NCBI GenBank assembly: GCA_043785105.1 | Contig: JAYVXO010000136.1 | Span: 1-5,297, forward strand | DNA: 5,297 nt | Reading direction: 5' to 3' | DNA from: Fimbriiglobus sp043785105 | GTDB lineage: Bacteria > Planctomycetota > Planctomycetia > Gemmatales > Gemmataceae | Part shown: one piece after another, positions 1 through 5,297 of the stretch | Layout of the letters: each line of letters begins with the position of its first letter | Numbering within the stretch: the first letter of the stretch is position 1 | Notes under the pieces: model-generated | Database searches by the model: none | What the model was told of the DNA's origin: nothing | The model's input: the letters and a program-made list of their open reading frames with translations, nothing else | Translations under genes and position numbers: made by a program

Positions 1-1
1 C

Positions 2-457
2 GAACAAGATGCCGTTTTGGCGGACCGCAACCACCATCCCGATCCGATCGTCCGACGCAAACTGAACGTCCTCTGGGCCGTTCATCTGGGGCACTCCCGT
101 GATGAGGCCGCACGCATCGCGCACGTTGGCGTCGCCACCGCCAAACGCTACATCCTCGCCTACCGCGACGGAGGCCTGGAGGCGTTGCGGCGACGCGATC
201 CCGGCCCCCGACCGACCAGCCAACTCGCCGACCACGCCGACCGCATTCAACGATCCCTCACCGAACGTCCGGTTCGCACGACTGCCGAGGCCATCGTCCG
301 CATCCACGAGTTGACCGGGATTCGTCGCGGCCTCACTCAAACCCGACGGCCCCCTCGCTGCAATGGAAGTGGTGAAAGGTCCGCCACACTGACACATTCG
401 GTACCCCTTGCCACTTCTGCCCAAATCCCCGACAACATCAACCGAATACCTGAGTAA
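2..457 (+). pseudogene. IS630-type transposase, N-terminal remnant (partial, decayed)
   Basis: The frame is open from the window edge (a TTG at 17 is the first possible start inside the window), so the true start lies to the left. The product begins with an HPDP motif and a helix-turn-helix of IS630/winged-helix type: a G-S-x-x-E-A-A-R-I-A helix, then V-A-T-A-K-R-Y and a Y-R-D-G-G-L-E-A-L turn. A second part carries the family pattern R-P-x-x-T-x-A-E-A followed by I-H-E-L-T-G-I-R-R-G-L-T-Q-T-R. Family resemblance stops near base 345: the remaining 35 or so residues are low-complexity and unlike a transposase. In another frame, bases 346-450 read a W-K-W-stop-K-V-R-H-T stretch that resembles the next part of such proteins, which suggests a frameshift plus a nonsense change. 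The DDE catalytic domain is absent, so this copy is inactive. The IS630 assignment is from remembered motifs, not a search; inverted repeats were not found. Confidence 0.72.
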
Positions 458-464
458 CACTTCC

Positions 465-470
465 AGGGGA
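465..470 (+). promoter_or_regulatory. Ribosome binding site for the membrane protein at 477
   Basis: AGGGGA lies 6 bases before the ATG at 477. It supports that start and shows that the gene is translated independently of the transposase remnant, whose frame ends at 457. Confidence 0.6.
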
Positions 471-476
471 TGAGCC

Positions 477-911
477 ATGCGTGACGACACCGACAACGAA
501 CCAACCCGCGCCACCCGACCCGGCGTGATCGACCGCACGGCCGCCGTCGTGTTCGACACGGTCGTTCAGTTGCGCGCCGTTTACTTGGTACTGATAGCCG
601 GGGTGTTGCTGGGCGTCGGCATCGCGGTTTGGGGCGGGATCGTTTCACTCGCGGGCAAGGCGGTCAACACCGTGACGAACGCCCCCGCGAAGAAGCCCAC
701 GATGACGCGCGAAGAACTGCGGCCTGCGATCATTGGCAAGACGGAAGATGAGGTAACCGCAGTTTTGGGCAAGCCGCGAACCACGAGTGTGGTGAACGGC
801 TCTGGCACGTGGCGTTACAACAATATTTGCTATGACGCGATCACGGGCAAATCAGACAAGGAAACGTCTGTCGTTTTTTACAACCGCGTGGCCGTCGATA
901 TTCGTTACTAA
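477..911 (+). CDS. Small single-span membrane protein with BamE/SmpA-like C-terminal domain
   Basis: A 144-residue protein. Residues 1-33 are polar with several acidic and basic residues; about 34-58 form one strongly hydrophobic glycine-rich segment (L-V-L-I-A-G-V-L-L-G-V-G-I-A-V-W), a likely transmembrane helix or uncleaved anchor without a lipobox. After a short linker, residues 77-144 hold a compact domain starting T-R-E-E-L-R with the pattern I-G-K-T-x-x-E-V-x-x-V-L-G-K-P-R, then W-R-Y-N and a closing V-V-F-Y-N-R-V-A-V-D-I. That pattern resembles the SmpA/OmlA (BamE) fold, found in outer-membrane assembly factors and in many unrelated small envelope proteins. The precise role is unknown and BamE function should not be assumed, because the N-terminal anchor and length differ. 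The start is supported by AGGGGA 6 bases upstream. It converges on the minus-strand gene ending at 917. Confidence 0.75.
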   Translation: MRDDTDNEPTRATRPGVIDRTAAVVFDTVVQLRAVYLVLIAGVLLGVGIAVWGGIVSLAGKAVNTVTNAPAKKPTMTREELRPAIIGKTEDEVTAVLGKPRTTSVVNGSGTWRYNNICYDAITGKSDKETSVVFYNRVAVDIRY

Positions 912-916
912 ATCGG

Positions 917-1540
917 TTACGTCGGCGGGTTCGTGGGTGGCGTGTTATCACCCAGCGGCCATTTTTCTTTCAAGAATTTGAGAATCTGTCCTACGGTTGA
1001 GTTGTCCGCTTCGTCCGACGCCGCTTCCACCGCCTGGGCCGCCAACGCCCACTCGTCCAGTTTGGGTCCGGGGATCCAGTACACCGCCCCGGTCGGCCGC
1101 AACCGCGTGCCACCCAGAAACTCGACGACCTCCACCAAACACGCCGACAGTTGCACGCCGGGGATCCGACCCGAATGACGGCGGAAGGCCCGGTTGACTT
1201 GGATGGCGCGATCGTCGTCGGGTTCATACTCGATGGTCGGCAAATCGGGGTTACGAACCCGAGCGATCAACTCGGTCGCGTAGTAGTTGGCATTCTTGCC
1301 GCGTTCCTCCTTGACTACGGTGAAACCATCGCGATCGGCCAGTGGGCGGACCAGCACCCGCGACCCGCCCAGCGTTTCTTCGAGGGCGTCCTTCAACACA
1401 CTGGCCGGCGGCCGGGGATCGGGAACGAATTGGTCCAAGCCGAGCAGGACCAGACCGGCTTTGAGTTTGTCCCGGTCGGTGAATTCGGACGCGGTCCAGA
1501 CGACGACGACGCCACCCACATCGAGGGCAGACTCGGTCAT
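917..1540 (-). CDS. Conserved protein of unknown function, MoxR-associated (possibly DUF6744-like)
   Basis: A 207-residue soluble protein with no signal peptide or membrane segment. An N-terminal region of beta character (G-G-V-V-V-V-W) leads to L-G-L-D-Q-F-V-P-D-P-R-P-P, then a helix, then V-L-V-R-P-L-A-D-R-D-G-F-T-V-V. The C-terminal half has a basic stretch with R-R-H-S-G-R-I-P-G-V-Q-L-S-A and the motif L-R-P-T-G-A-V-Y-W-I-P-G-P, followed by an alpha-helical stretch and a proline-rich tail. The layout recalls the uncharacterised DUF6744 family from memory only; no catalytic motif is recognised. It lies 46 bases downstream of the MoxR-type ATPase on the same strand, so it is probably cotranscribed with it and might be a partner or substrate. 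A GTG at 1546 is also in frame, but it overlaps the GGAG ribosome site, so the ATG at 1540 is preferred. Confidence 0.75.
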   Translation of the reverse strand: MTESALDVGGVVVVWTASEFTDRDKLKAGLVLLGLDQFVPDPRPPASVLKDALEETLGGSRVLVRPLADRDGFTVVKEERGKNANYYATELIARVRNPDLPTIEYEPDDDRAIQVNRAFRRHSGRIPGVQLSACLVEVVEFLGGTRLRPTGAVYWIPGPKLDEWALAAQAVEAASDEADNSTVGQILKFLKEKWPLGDNTPPTNPPT

Positions 1541-1545
1541 AAACA

Positions 1546-1549
1546 CTCC
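1546..1549 (-). promoter_or_regulatory. Ribosome binding site that decides the 1540 start
   Basis: On the minus strand GGAG sits 5 bases before the ATG at 1540-1538. Its last base is the first base of the alternative GTG (1546-1544), so that GTG cannot use it; this is why the shorter form is chosen. Confidence 0.6.
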
Positions 1550-1586
1550 AAGTTGAAGACGGGTAGGGAAGCGAAGAGGAAAGCGA

Positions 1587-2444
1587 TCACGCCGCCAGGA
1601 ACAGACCGCGGGTGCGGGCCTGGGCGATCCACTGTTGCACGACCGACAGCGAGACGAGCTTGGGTTTCACCGCCAGGATGTCCCGCAGCGCCAGAAGCGT
1701 GAATTCATCAGGGAACCGCAGCACGGACCGAATCACACTGTTGACCGGCGTCCGGTCACACTTGCACTTCTCGACCAGGGCACCCACCAGGGCGTAGACG
1801 ATCGCCGGCTCGCGGGGCACCGGCGCGGTCTCGGGTTGCGTCAGGACGACATCGAGGTCCGGCAGTTCGCGGTAGAGTTGCAAAAAGCCCACAAACTCGG
1901 CGGCCAGACCATCCCCCACGCACCCCGCCACCACCCGGTGGAGTAACTCGGACGGTGTCTGGGCGAGCACGTCGGAAACAAACGACCAACTGCGCGGGGT
2001 CGGGAACGCCCGCGGGCTGGTCGCCGGCTCGAACTGACTCAAGAGTGCCGGCCGGAACGCGCGGACCTCCGGTGCGACCTGGTTCACGACCGCCCACGCT
2101 TGCCAATCTTCCAAACTCACGTCCAGATCGAGGTGAACGAATCGGTTCAACAGGGGAGTAATCAGCCGATGGGTGCCCGCCCGATCCTCCTGCCGGTTAC
2201 TAGCCGCGATGACCGACCACCCGGCGGGGAGTTCGCACTCGCCGATGCGTCGATCGAGCACCAGTTGCAAACAAGCCGCCTGCACCATCGGCGGTGCTTG
2301 GGCCAGCTCGTCCAGGAACAGCACGCCGTCGCCCGACCGGGGCAAAAAACTCGGCGGGCACCACTCGGCCCGGTCCTTGGTGACTTTGGGCAGCCCGCGG
2401 AGGTCAACGGGATCGAGCACTCTCGGATTTGTCTTCAAATCCAC
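1587..2444 (-). pseudogene. MoxR-type AAA+ ATPase lacking its Walker A region (5'-truncated)
   Basis: The open part encodes 285 residues from a GTG at 2444. Visible AAA+ elements: D-P-V-D-L-R-G-L-P (residues 11-19), a lead-in shared by VWA-coupled MoxR ATPases; Walker B G-V-L-F-L-D-E-L (D45, E46); the helix Q-A-A-C-L-Q-L-V-L-D-R-R; sensor 1 ending A-A-S-N-R (N83); and L-L-N-R-F-V-H-L-D-L with R101 in the arginine-finger position. The rest (about 110-285) is the helical lid and a C-terminal extension. No G-x-x-G-x-G-K-S/T precedes it: in-frame resemblance reaches only about 6 codons upstream of the GTG, then a TAA stands at 2462-2460, and no P-loop appears in any minus-strand frame up to cas3. 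Without Walker A it should not bind ATP normally, so it is probably a remnant, although a shortened expressed form is possible. In intact systems such ATPases remodel partner proteins, often with a VWA protein; none is present here. Confidence 0.78.
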
Positions 2445-2634
2445 AATCCTGGCCGTGAGTTATTCGAGTTCAGAACCAACAACCCAGGCCCCGAATGTCG
2501 TCACAACCGTAGCCAGTCCGTTGCGGTAGGCCTCGGAACCGACAATCGTGACGGAACGAATGGTAGCATTCCTTTCAAATAGGCTACTTTGGCGAATGGT
2601 TTGAACCCAATTTTCTTTGTTTGGGATTTTACAA
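2445..2634. other. Divergent intergenic region upstream of cas3
   Basis: This 190-base stretch separates the truncated MoxR gene (leftward) from cas3 (rightward). The part nearest cas3 (2571-2640) is about 36% GC by hand count, much lower than the flanking genes, as expected for a promoter/leader. No convincing -35/-10 pair with proper spacing was found. The left part holds a minus-strand open stretch in the same frame as the MoxR remnant and closed by TAA at 2462-2460 (it encodes V-V-T-T-F-G-A-W-V-V-G near its end). It has no good start or ribosome site and may be a remnant of whatever was joined to the ATPase. No CRISPR repeat is present. Confidence 0.5.
2606..2625 (+). repeat. Short inverted repeat in the cas3 leader
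   Basis: CCCAA (2606-2610) and TTGGG (2621-2625) are perfect complements separated by 10 bases. The right arm includes the GGG that forms the probable weak ribosome binding site of cas3 (GGGA, 2623-2626, 8 bases before the ATG). A five-pair stem is weak and could be chance. Confidence 0.25.
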
Positions 2635-5232
2635 ATGCAATCCGCTGTCAACTATCAGATTTCTTGGTTCTGGGCAAAGTTAGGGCGGAACACGTGGCCG
2701 GACGCATTTCACCCGGTCATCTGTCACTTGATCGATGTCGGCGTGGTCGCGCACGAACTGTGGAAGTCGTCGATGCGCGACACGGTGAAGAAATCCATTG
2801 CGAACCAGCTTGGTTTAGAGGTGGAGCAAGCCGGAGCATGGATCGCGTTCTGGGTCGCCGCCCACGACATCGGGAAGGTGACGCCGTGCTTCCAGAAACG
2901 GGATAATTCGCGCGATCTCGTCACTCGTCTGGAGGGGGCGGGTTTCAAGTTCTCCGGTGACGACCGGCACCACACGTTCACCGGCACTTTGATTTTGCGT
3001 GATGCACTTCAATCGGGCGGCGATGGCGCTTGGACACCGTTTCCGCCTGGGATCGCCCAAAAGGTCGCGGTCACGATCGGCGGGCACCACGGGACTTTCC
3101 CAGATAATTGGGATCAACTCGGCCACCTGCTTGGTAACAATTCCTGGGCCGCTGTTCGCAAGGAAATGCTCGCCCATCTCGCCCGAGTATTCAACCTGAA
3201 ATCGCTTCCCGTCCCGACGTTGACCGCGCCGGACGACCAGTCGGTTTGGATGGTGCTGGCGGGGTTGACCTCGGTGGCGGACTGGATCGGGTCGAACGAG
3301 GACGTGTTCAAATTCCACGTCAGTAGCGCAACACCAATCGAATCGTTCGATGTGGACGCCTACTTCACCAAAGCCGTTGGCAAAGCCGGAGTAGCACTCG
3401 AGCTATTTGGTTGGTTGCACGGTGCGGGTGGGGATCAAAAGGACCACACGTTCGAGAAAGTCACGGGCATAACGGACCCGCCGCGACCGTTGCAGGTGGA
3501 GATTGCCAAGATTGCGAACGCGATGACTGAGCCGCAACTCATCATCGTGGAAGCGCCGATGGGGGAGGGGAAGACGGAGGCGGCGTGGTACGTGGCGGAC
3601 TGCTGGAACCGCAGGGGCGGGGCGGGCACCTACGTCGCGCTCCCGACGATGGCGACCAGCAACCAGATGTTCAGCCGCGTCGAGACGTTTTTGAAACTCG
3701 ACGGCGGGCCGCACCACCTTCAACTACTGCACGGCAAGGCGTCCCTGAACCCCAACTTCGAGCGGTTGAACTACCGCGCCGAGCTTTACGATGCGGGCAA
3801 AAAACCGAGTGGCGTCGTGGCGGAGGAGTGGTTCGCCAAGAACAAAAAGCAGGCGCTGCTGGCGCCGTTTGGCGTCGGCACGATCGACCAAGTCTTGATG
3901 GCGGTGCTGCAAACTGAGCACGTGTTCGTCCGCCTCTTCGGCCTCGCGGGCAAGTGCGTGATCCTCGACGAGGTCCACGCCTACGACGCCTACATGACCA
4001 CCCTAATGGCGCGATTGCTTCAGTGGCTGGCGGCGCTAGGGTGCCCGGTGGTGTTACTCAGTGCCACGTTGCCGAAGGCGAAGCGGTTGGAGTTGATGGA
4101 AGCCTACGCCGGTGTCAAGAACTTGGATTTTTCCAGCAAAATTCCCTACCCGCGTGTAACGAAAGTGGGAGTTGGGGGAAAGGATGTGTGTGAGGTCCAA
4201 GTGATGGCGGATGCATCTCGGAAGAAAACGATCCAACTCGGCTGGCTCGCCCCCGACGACCTGGCCACGAAGCTCCGGGAATCGCTGAAAGACGGAGGGT
4301 GTGCCGCCGTGATCCGTAACACCGTGGGCTTGGCCCAAGAGACGTTCACGAACTTGACGGCGGCGTTCGATACGGACATCAAAGCCGGGAAAATCGAGAT
4401 CGAACTGTTCCACGCCCGCTTCCCGTTCGGTCGCCGTCAGGAGATCGAAATGGCGGTGCTGGGCCGTTACGGCAAAGTTCCAAAGGAACCGACTGTGTTC
4501 AGCCGCCCGAAACGGGCAATCTTGGTGGCGACCCAAGTGATCGAACAAAGCCTCGACCTGGACTTCGATGTCATGATCTCCGACATCGCGCCAGTGGACC
4601 TAGTCCTCCAACGCGCCGGCCGCCTCCACCGCCACGAACGTGGCGAACGAGTTGCGGCGAAACGGAAAGCAGAACTGTGGCTCATCAAACCTCGGGAAAA
4701 GGAAGGACGGCCAGACTTCGGCGCCTCGGAGTGGGTGTACGATCTGCATTCGCTACTGAGGTCATACCTAGTGCTTTGCGATAAACGGTCTGTTACTTTA
4801 CCAACTGAAATCGACGGGCTGGTAGATGACGTATACAGCGACAAAATCCCCGACGGTCCTGAATCATGGGGAGATGCATTAGTGACTTCAAAATCAAAAC
4901 AGTTAGCCGAACAGAAAGATGACAAGAAAGCAGCAACACAGTTCTTGATTGCCTGCCCAGTTGATGAAGACGATATTCTTGAGAGATTCAATCGAGGACT
5001 TCAGGACAGCGATGACCCGCGAATTCCACCAGAACGTCGAGCAATGACACGGCTCACGGAACACTCCGTACAAGTCATTTTTGTTTACGAACAACCCAAT
5101 GGACTTTCACTCGATGTTGCGGGTGAACACTCTATTAGTTTGGATAAACGTCCGCAATTTTCTGAAATTGCTGATTATTTACGCAACAGTGTTTCGCTAA
5201 GAGACCATACGGTAAAGGATCGTGTTCTATAG
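2635..5232 (+). CDS. cas3: CRISPR-associated nuclease/helicase Cas3 (HD + SF2 helicase), probably type I-E
   Basis: Cas3 is recruited by Cascade after R-loop formation; its HD domain nicks and then degrades the displaced DNA strand while the ATP-driven helicase moves along it. Of 865 residues, about 1-225 form the HD nuclease: H26-P-V-I-C-H31 with D34, H77-D78-I-G-K81, H112-H113, H151-H152 and the closing D216-W-I-G-S, so all expected metal ligands are present. The helicase follows: Walker A G-E-G-K313-T314-E, motif Ia L-P-T (336-338), DEVH box D445-E-V-H448, S-A-T-L-P (476-480), then RecA2 with Q634-V-I-E-Q-S-L-D and Q659-R-A-G-R-L-H-R-H. The region after about 700 is a C-terminal domain with M-T-R-L and a final S-V-S-L-R; its style and the single-chain HD-helicase order fit type I-E best. 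The length is close to E. coli Cas3 (888) but the chain stops soon after S-V-S-L-R. The ATG at 2635 is preferred to an in-frame TTG at 2617, which has no ribosome site. GC drops sharply after about 4741. Confidence 0.93.
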   Translation: MQSAVNYQISWFWAKLGRNTWPDAFHPVICHLIDVGVVAHELWKSSMRDTVKKSIANQLGLEVEQAGAWIAFWVAAHDIGKVTPCFQKRDNSRDLVTRLEGAGFKFSGDDRHHTFTGTLILRDALQSGGDGAWTPFPPGIAQKVAVTIGGHHGTFPDNWDQLGHLLGNNSWAAVRKEMLAHLARVFNLKSLPVPTLTAPDDQSVWMVLAGLTSVADWIGSNEDVFKFHVSSATPIESFDVDAYFTKAVGKAGVALELFGWLHGAGGDQKDHTFEKVTGITDPPRPLQVEIAKIANAMTEPQLIIVEAPMGEGKTEAAWYVADCWNRRGGAGTYVALPTMATSNQMFSRVETFLKLDGGPHHLQLLHGKASLNPNFERLNYRAELYDAGKKPSGVVAEEWFAKNKKQALLAPFGVGTIDQVLMAVLQTEHVFVRLFGLAGKCVILDEVHAYDAYMTTLMARLLQWLAALGCPVVLLSATLPKAKRLELMEAYAGVKNLDFSSKIPYPRVTKVGVGGKDVCEVQVMADASRKKTIQLGWLAPDDLATKLRESLKDGGCAAVIRNTVGLAQETFTNLTAAFDTDIKAGKIEIELFHARFPFGRRQEIEMAVLGRYGKVPKEPTVFSRPKRAILVATQVIEQSLDLDFDVMISDIAPVDLVLQRAGRLHRHERGERVAAKRKAELWLIKPREKEGRPDFGASEWVYDLHSLLRSYLVLCDKRSVTLPTEIDGLVDDVYSDKIPDGPESWGDALVTSKSKQLAEQKDDKKAATQFLIACPVDEDDILERFNRGLQDSDDPRIPPERRAMTRLTEHSVQVIFVYEQPNGLSLDVAGEHSISLDKRPQFSEIADYLRNSVSLRDHTVKDRVL

Positions 5233-5251
5233 TATTGAATCCCAACACTTT

Positions 5252-5256
5252 AGGAG
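5252..5256 (+). promoter_or_regulatory. Ribosome binding site of the gene after cas3
   Basis: AGGAG lies 6 bases before the ATG at 5263, an almost ideal Shine-Dalgarno site and much stronger than that of cas3. The downstream gene may therefore be translated more than cas3 from the same transcript, which fits the need for more Cascade than Cas3. Confidence 0.7.
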
Positions 5257-5262
5257 CAATTC

Positions 5263-5297
5263 ATGTCGGCATCGAAACATCAGCGGCGGGCATATCG
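5263..5297 (+). CDS. Start of next gene in the cas operon (partial, probable Cascade subunit)
   Basis: Only 11 full codons are visible (M-S-A-S-K-H-Q-R-R-A-Y), running off the right edge. The start is well supported by AGGAG 6 bases upstream. It begins 30 bases after the cas3 stop on the same strand with no terminator between, so it is very probably cotranscribed. In type I-E loci the gene after cas3 usually encodes the large subunit Cas8e (Cse1), so that is the leading guess by position alone; the few residues seen cannot confirm it. Confidence 0.55.
   Translation, partial: MSASKHQRRAY

Noticed and set aside
895..935. Terminator between the convergent genes ending at 911 and 917
   Set aside because: Only a GTTAC direct repeat is seen; there is no stable stem or T-run.
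1151..1702. Plus-strand open frame of 183 codons opposite the minus-strand pair
   Set aside because: It is antisense to the well-supported 917-1540 gene and the end of the MoxR gene. Its product is low-complexity with no motif; long antisense frames are common in GC-rich DNA.
2100..2582. Plus-strand open frame of 160 codons across the MoxR start
   Set aside because: It lies antisense to the Walker B and sensor 1 region, whose motifs are clear on the other strand, and has no ribosome site.
2563..2587. GTAGC / GCTAC inverted repeat with a 15-base loop before cas3
   Set aside because: Only five pairs with a long loop and no further matches; within chance expectation.
2617..2634. TTG at 2617 as the cas3 start, adding six residues
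   Set aside because: It is a rare start without a ribosome site; the ATG at 2635 has GGGA 8 bases upstream and begins just before the conserved F-W-A-K-L-G segment.
2445..2634. CRISPR array or leader next to cas3
   Set aside because: No repeated unit of 25-40 bases occurs here or elsewhere in the window; any array must lie to the right, beyond the edge.
4054..4991. Two long minus-strand frames inside cas3 (4054-4548 and 4467-4991)
   Set aside because: They overlap conserved helicase motifs on the plus strand, are rich in arginine and serine as antisense shadows usually are, and show no domain.

Overview
The window looks like a piece of a GC-rich bacterial chromosome, most likely a planctomycete of the Gemmata type. 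This is inferred from the high GC of the genes, the style of the IS630-like transposase (an HPDP-start helix-turn-helix protein common in that group) and the MoxR-type ATPase paired with a small uncharacterised protein. No rRNA or marker gene confirms the taxonomy.

Layout. Positions 1-457 hold the decayed N-terminal part of an IS630-type transposase; its beginning lies left of the window and its catalytic domain is missing. Positions 477-911 (+) encode a small single-span membrane protein with a BamE/SmpA-like C-terminal domain. It converges, with a 5-base gap, on a minus-strand pair: an AAA+ MoxR-type ATPase gene (2444 down to 1587) followed by a 207-residue protein of unknown function (1540 down to 917). 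The ATPase keeps Walker B, sensor 1 and an arginine-finger region but has no Walker A, and an in-frame stop lies just upstream of its only possible start, so it appears 5'-truncated.

After a short AT-rich divergent region (2445-2634), a complete cas3 gene occupies 2635-5232 (+). It has an HD nuclease, an SF2 helicase and a C-terminal domain, most like the type I-E family. Thirty bases after its stop, behind a strong ribosome binding site, the next gene begins (5263) and runs off the window; by position it should be the first Cascade gene. No CRISPR repeats, cas1 or cas2 are visible here.

Overall this is the left edge of a CRISPR-Cas locus set beside remnants (broken transposase, headless MoxR), as expected for a defence island built by recombination. 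The most interesting signal is inside cas3: GC falls sharply, from about 61% to about 45%, near position 4741, at the border between the helicase core and the C-terminal domain that contacts Cascade. This suggests a chimeric gene, or one whose 3' part shares its history with the downstream cas genes. I see no clearly undescribed system.
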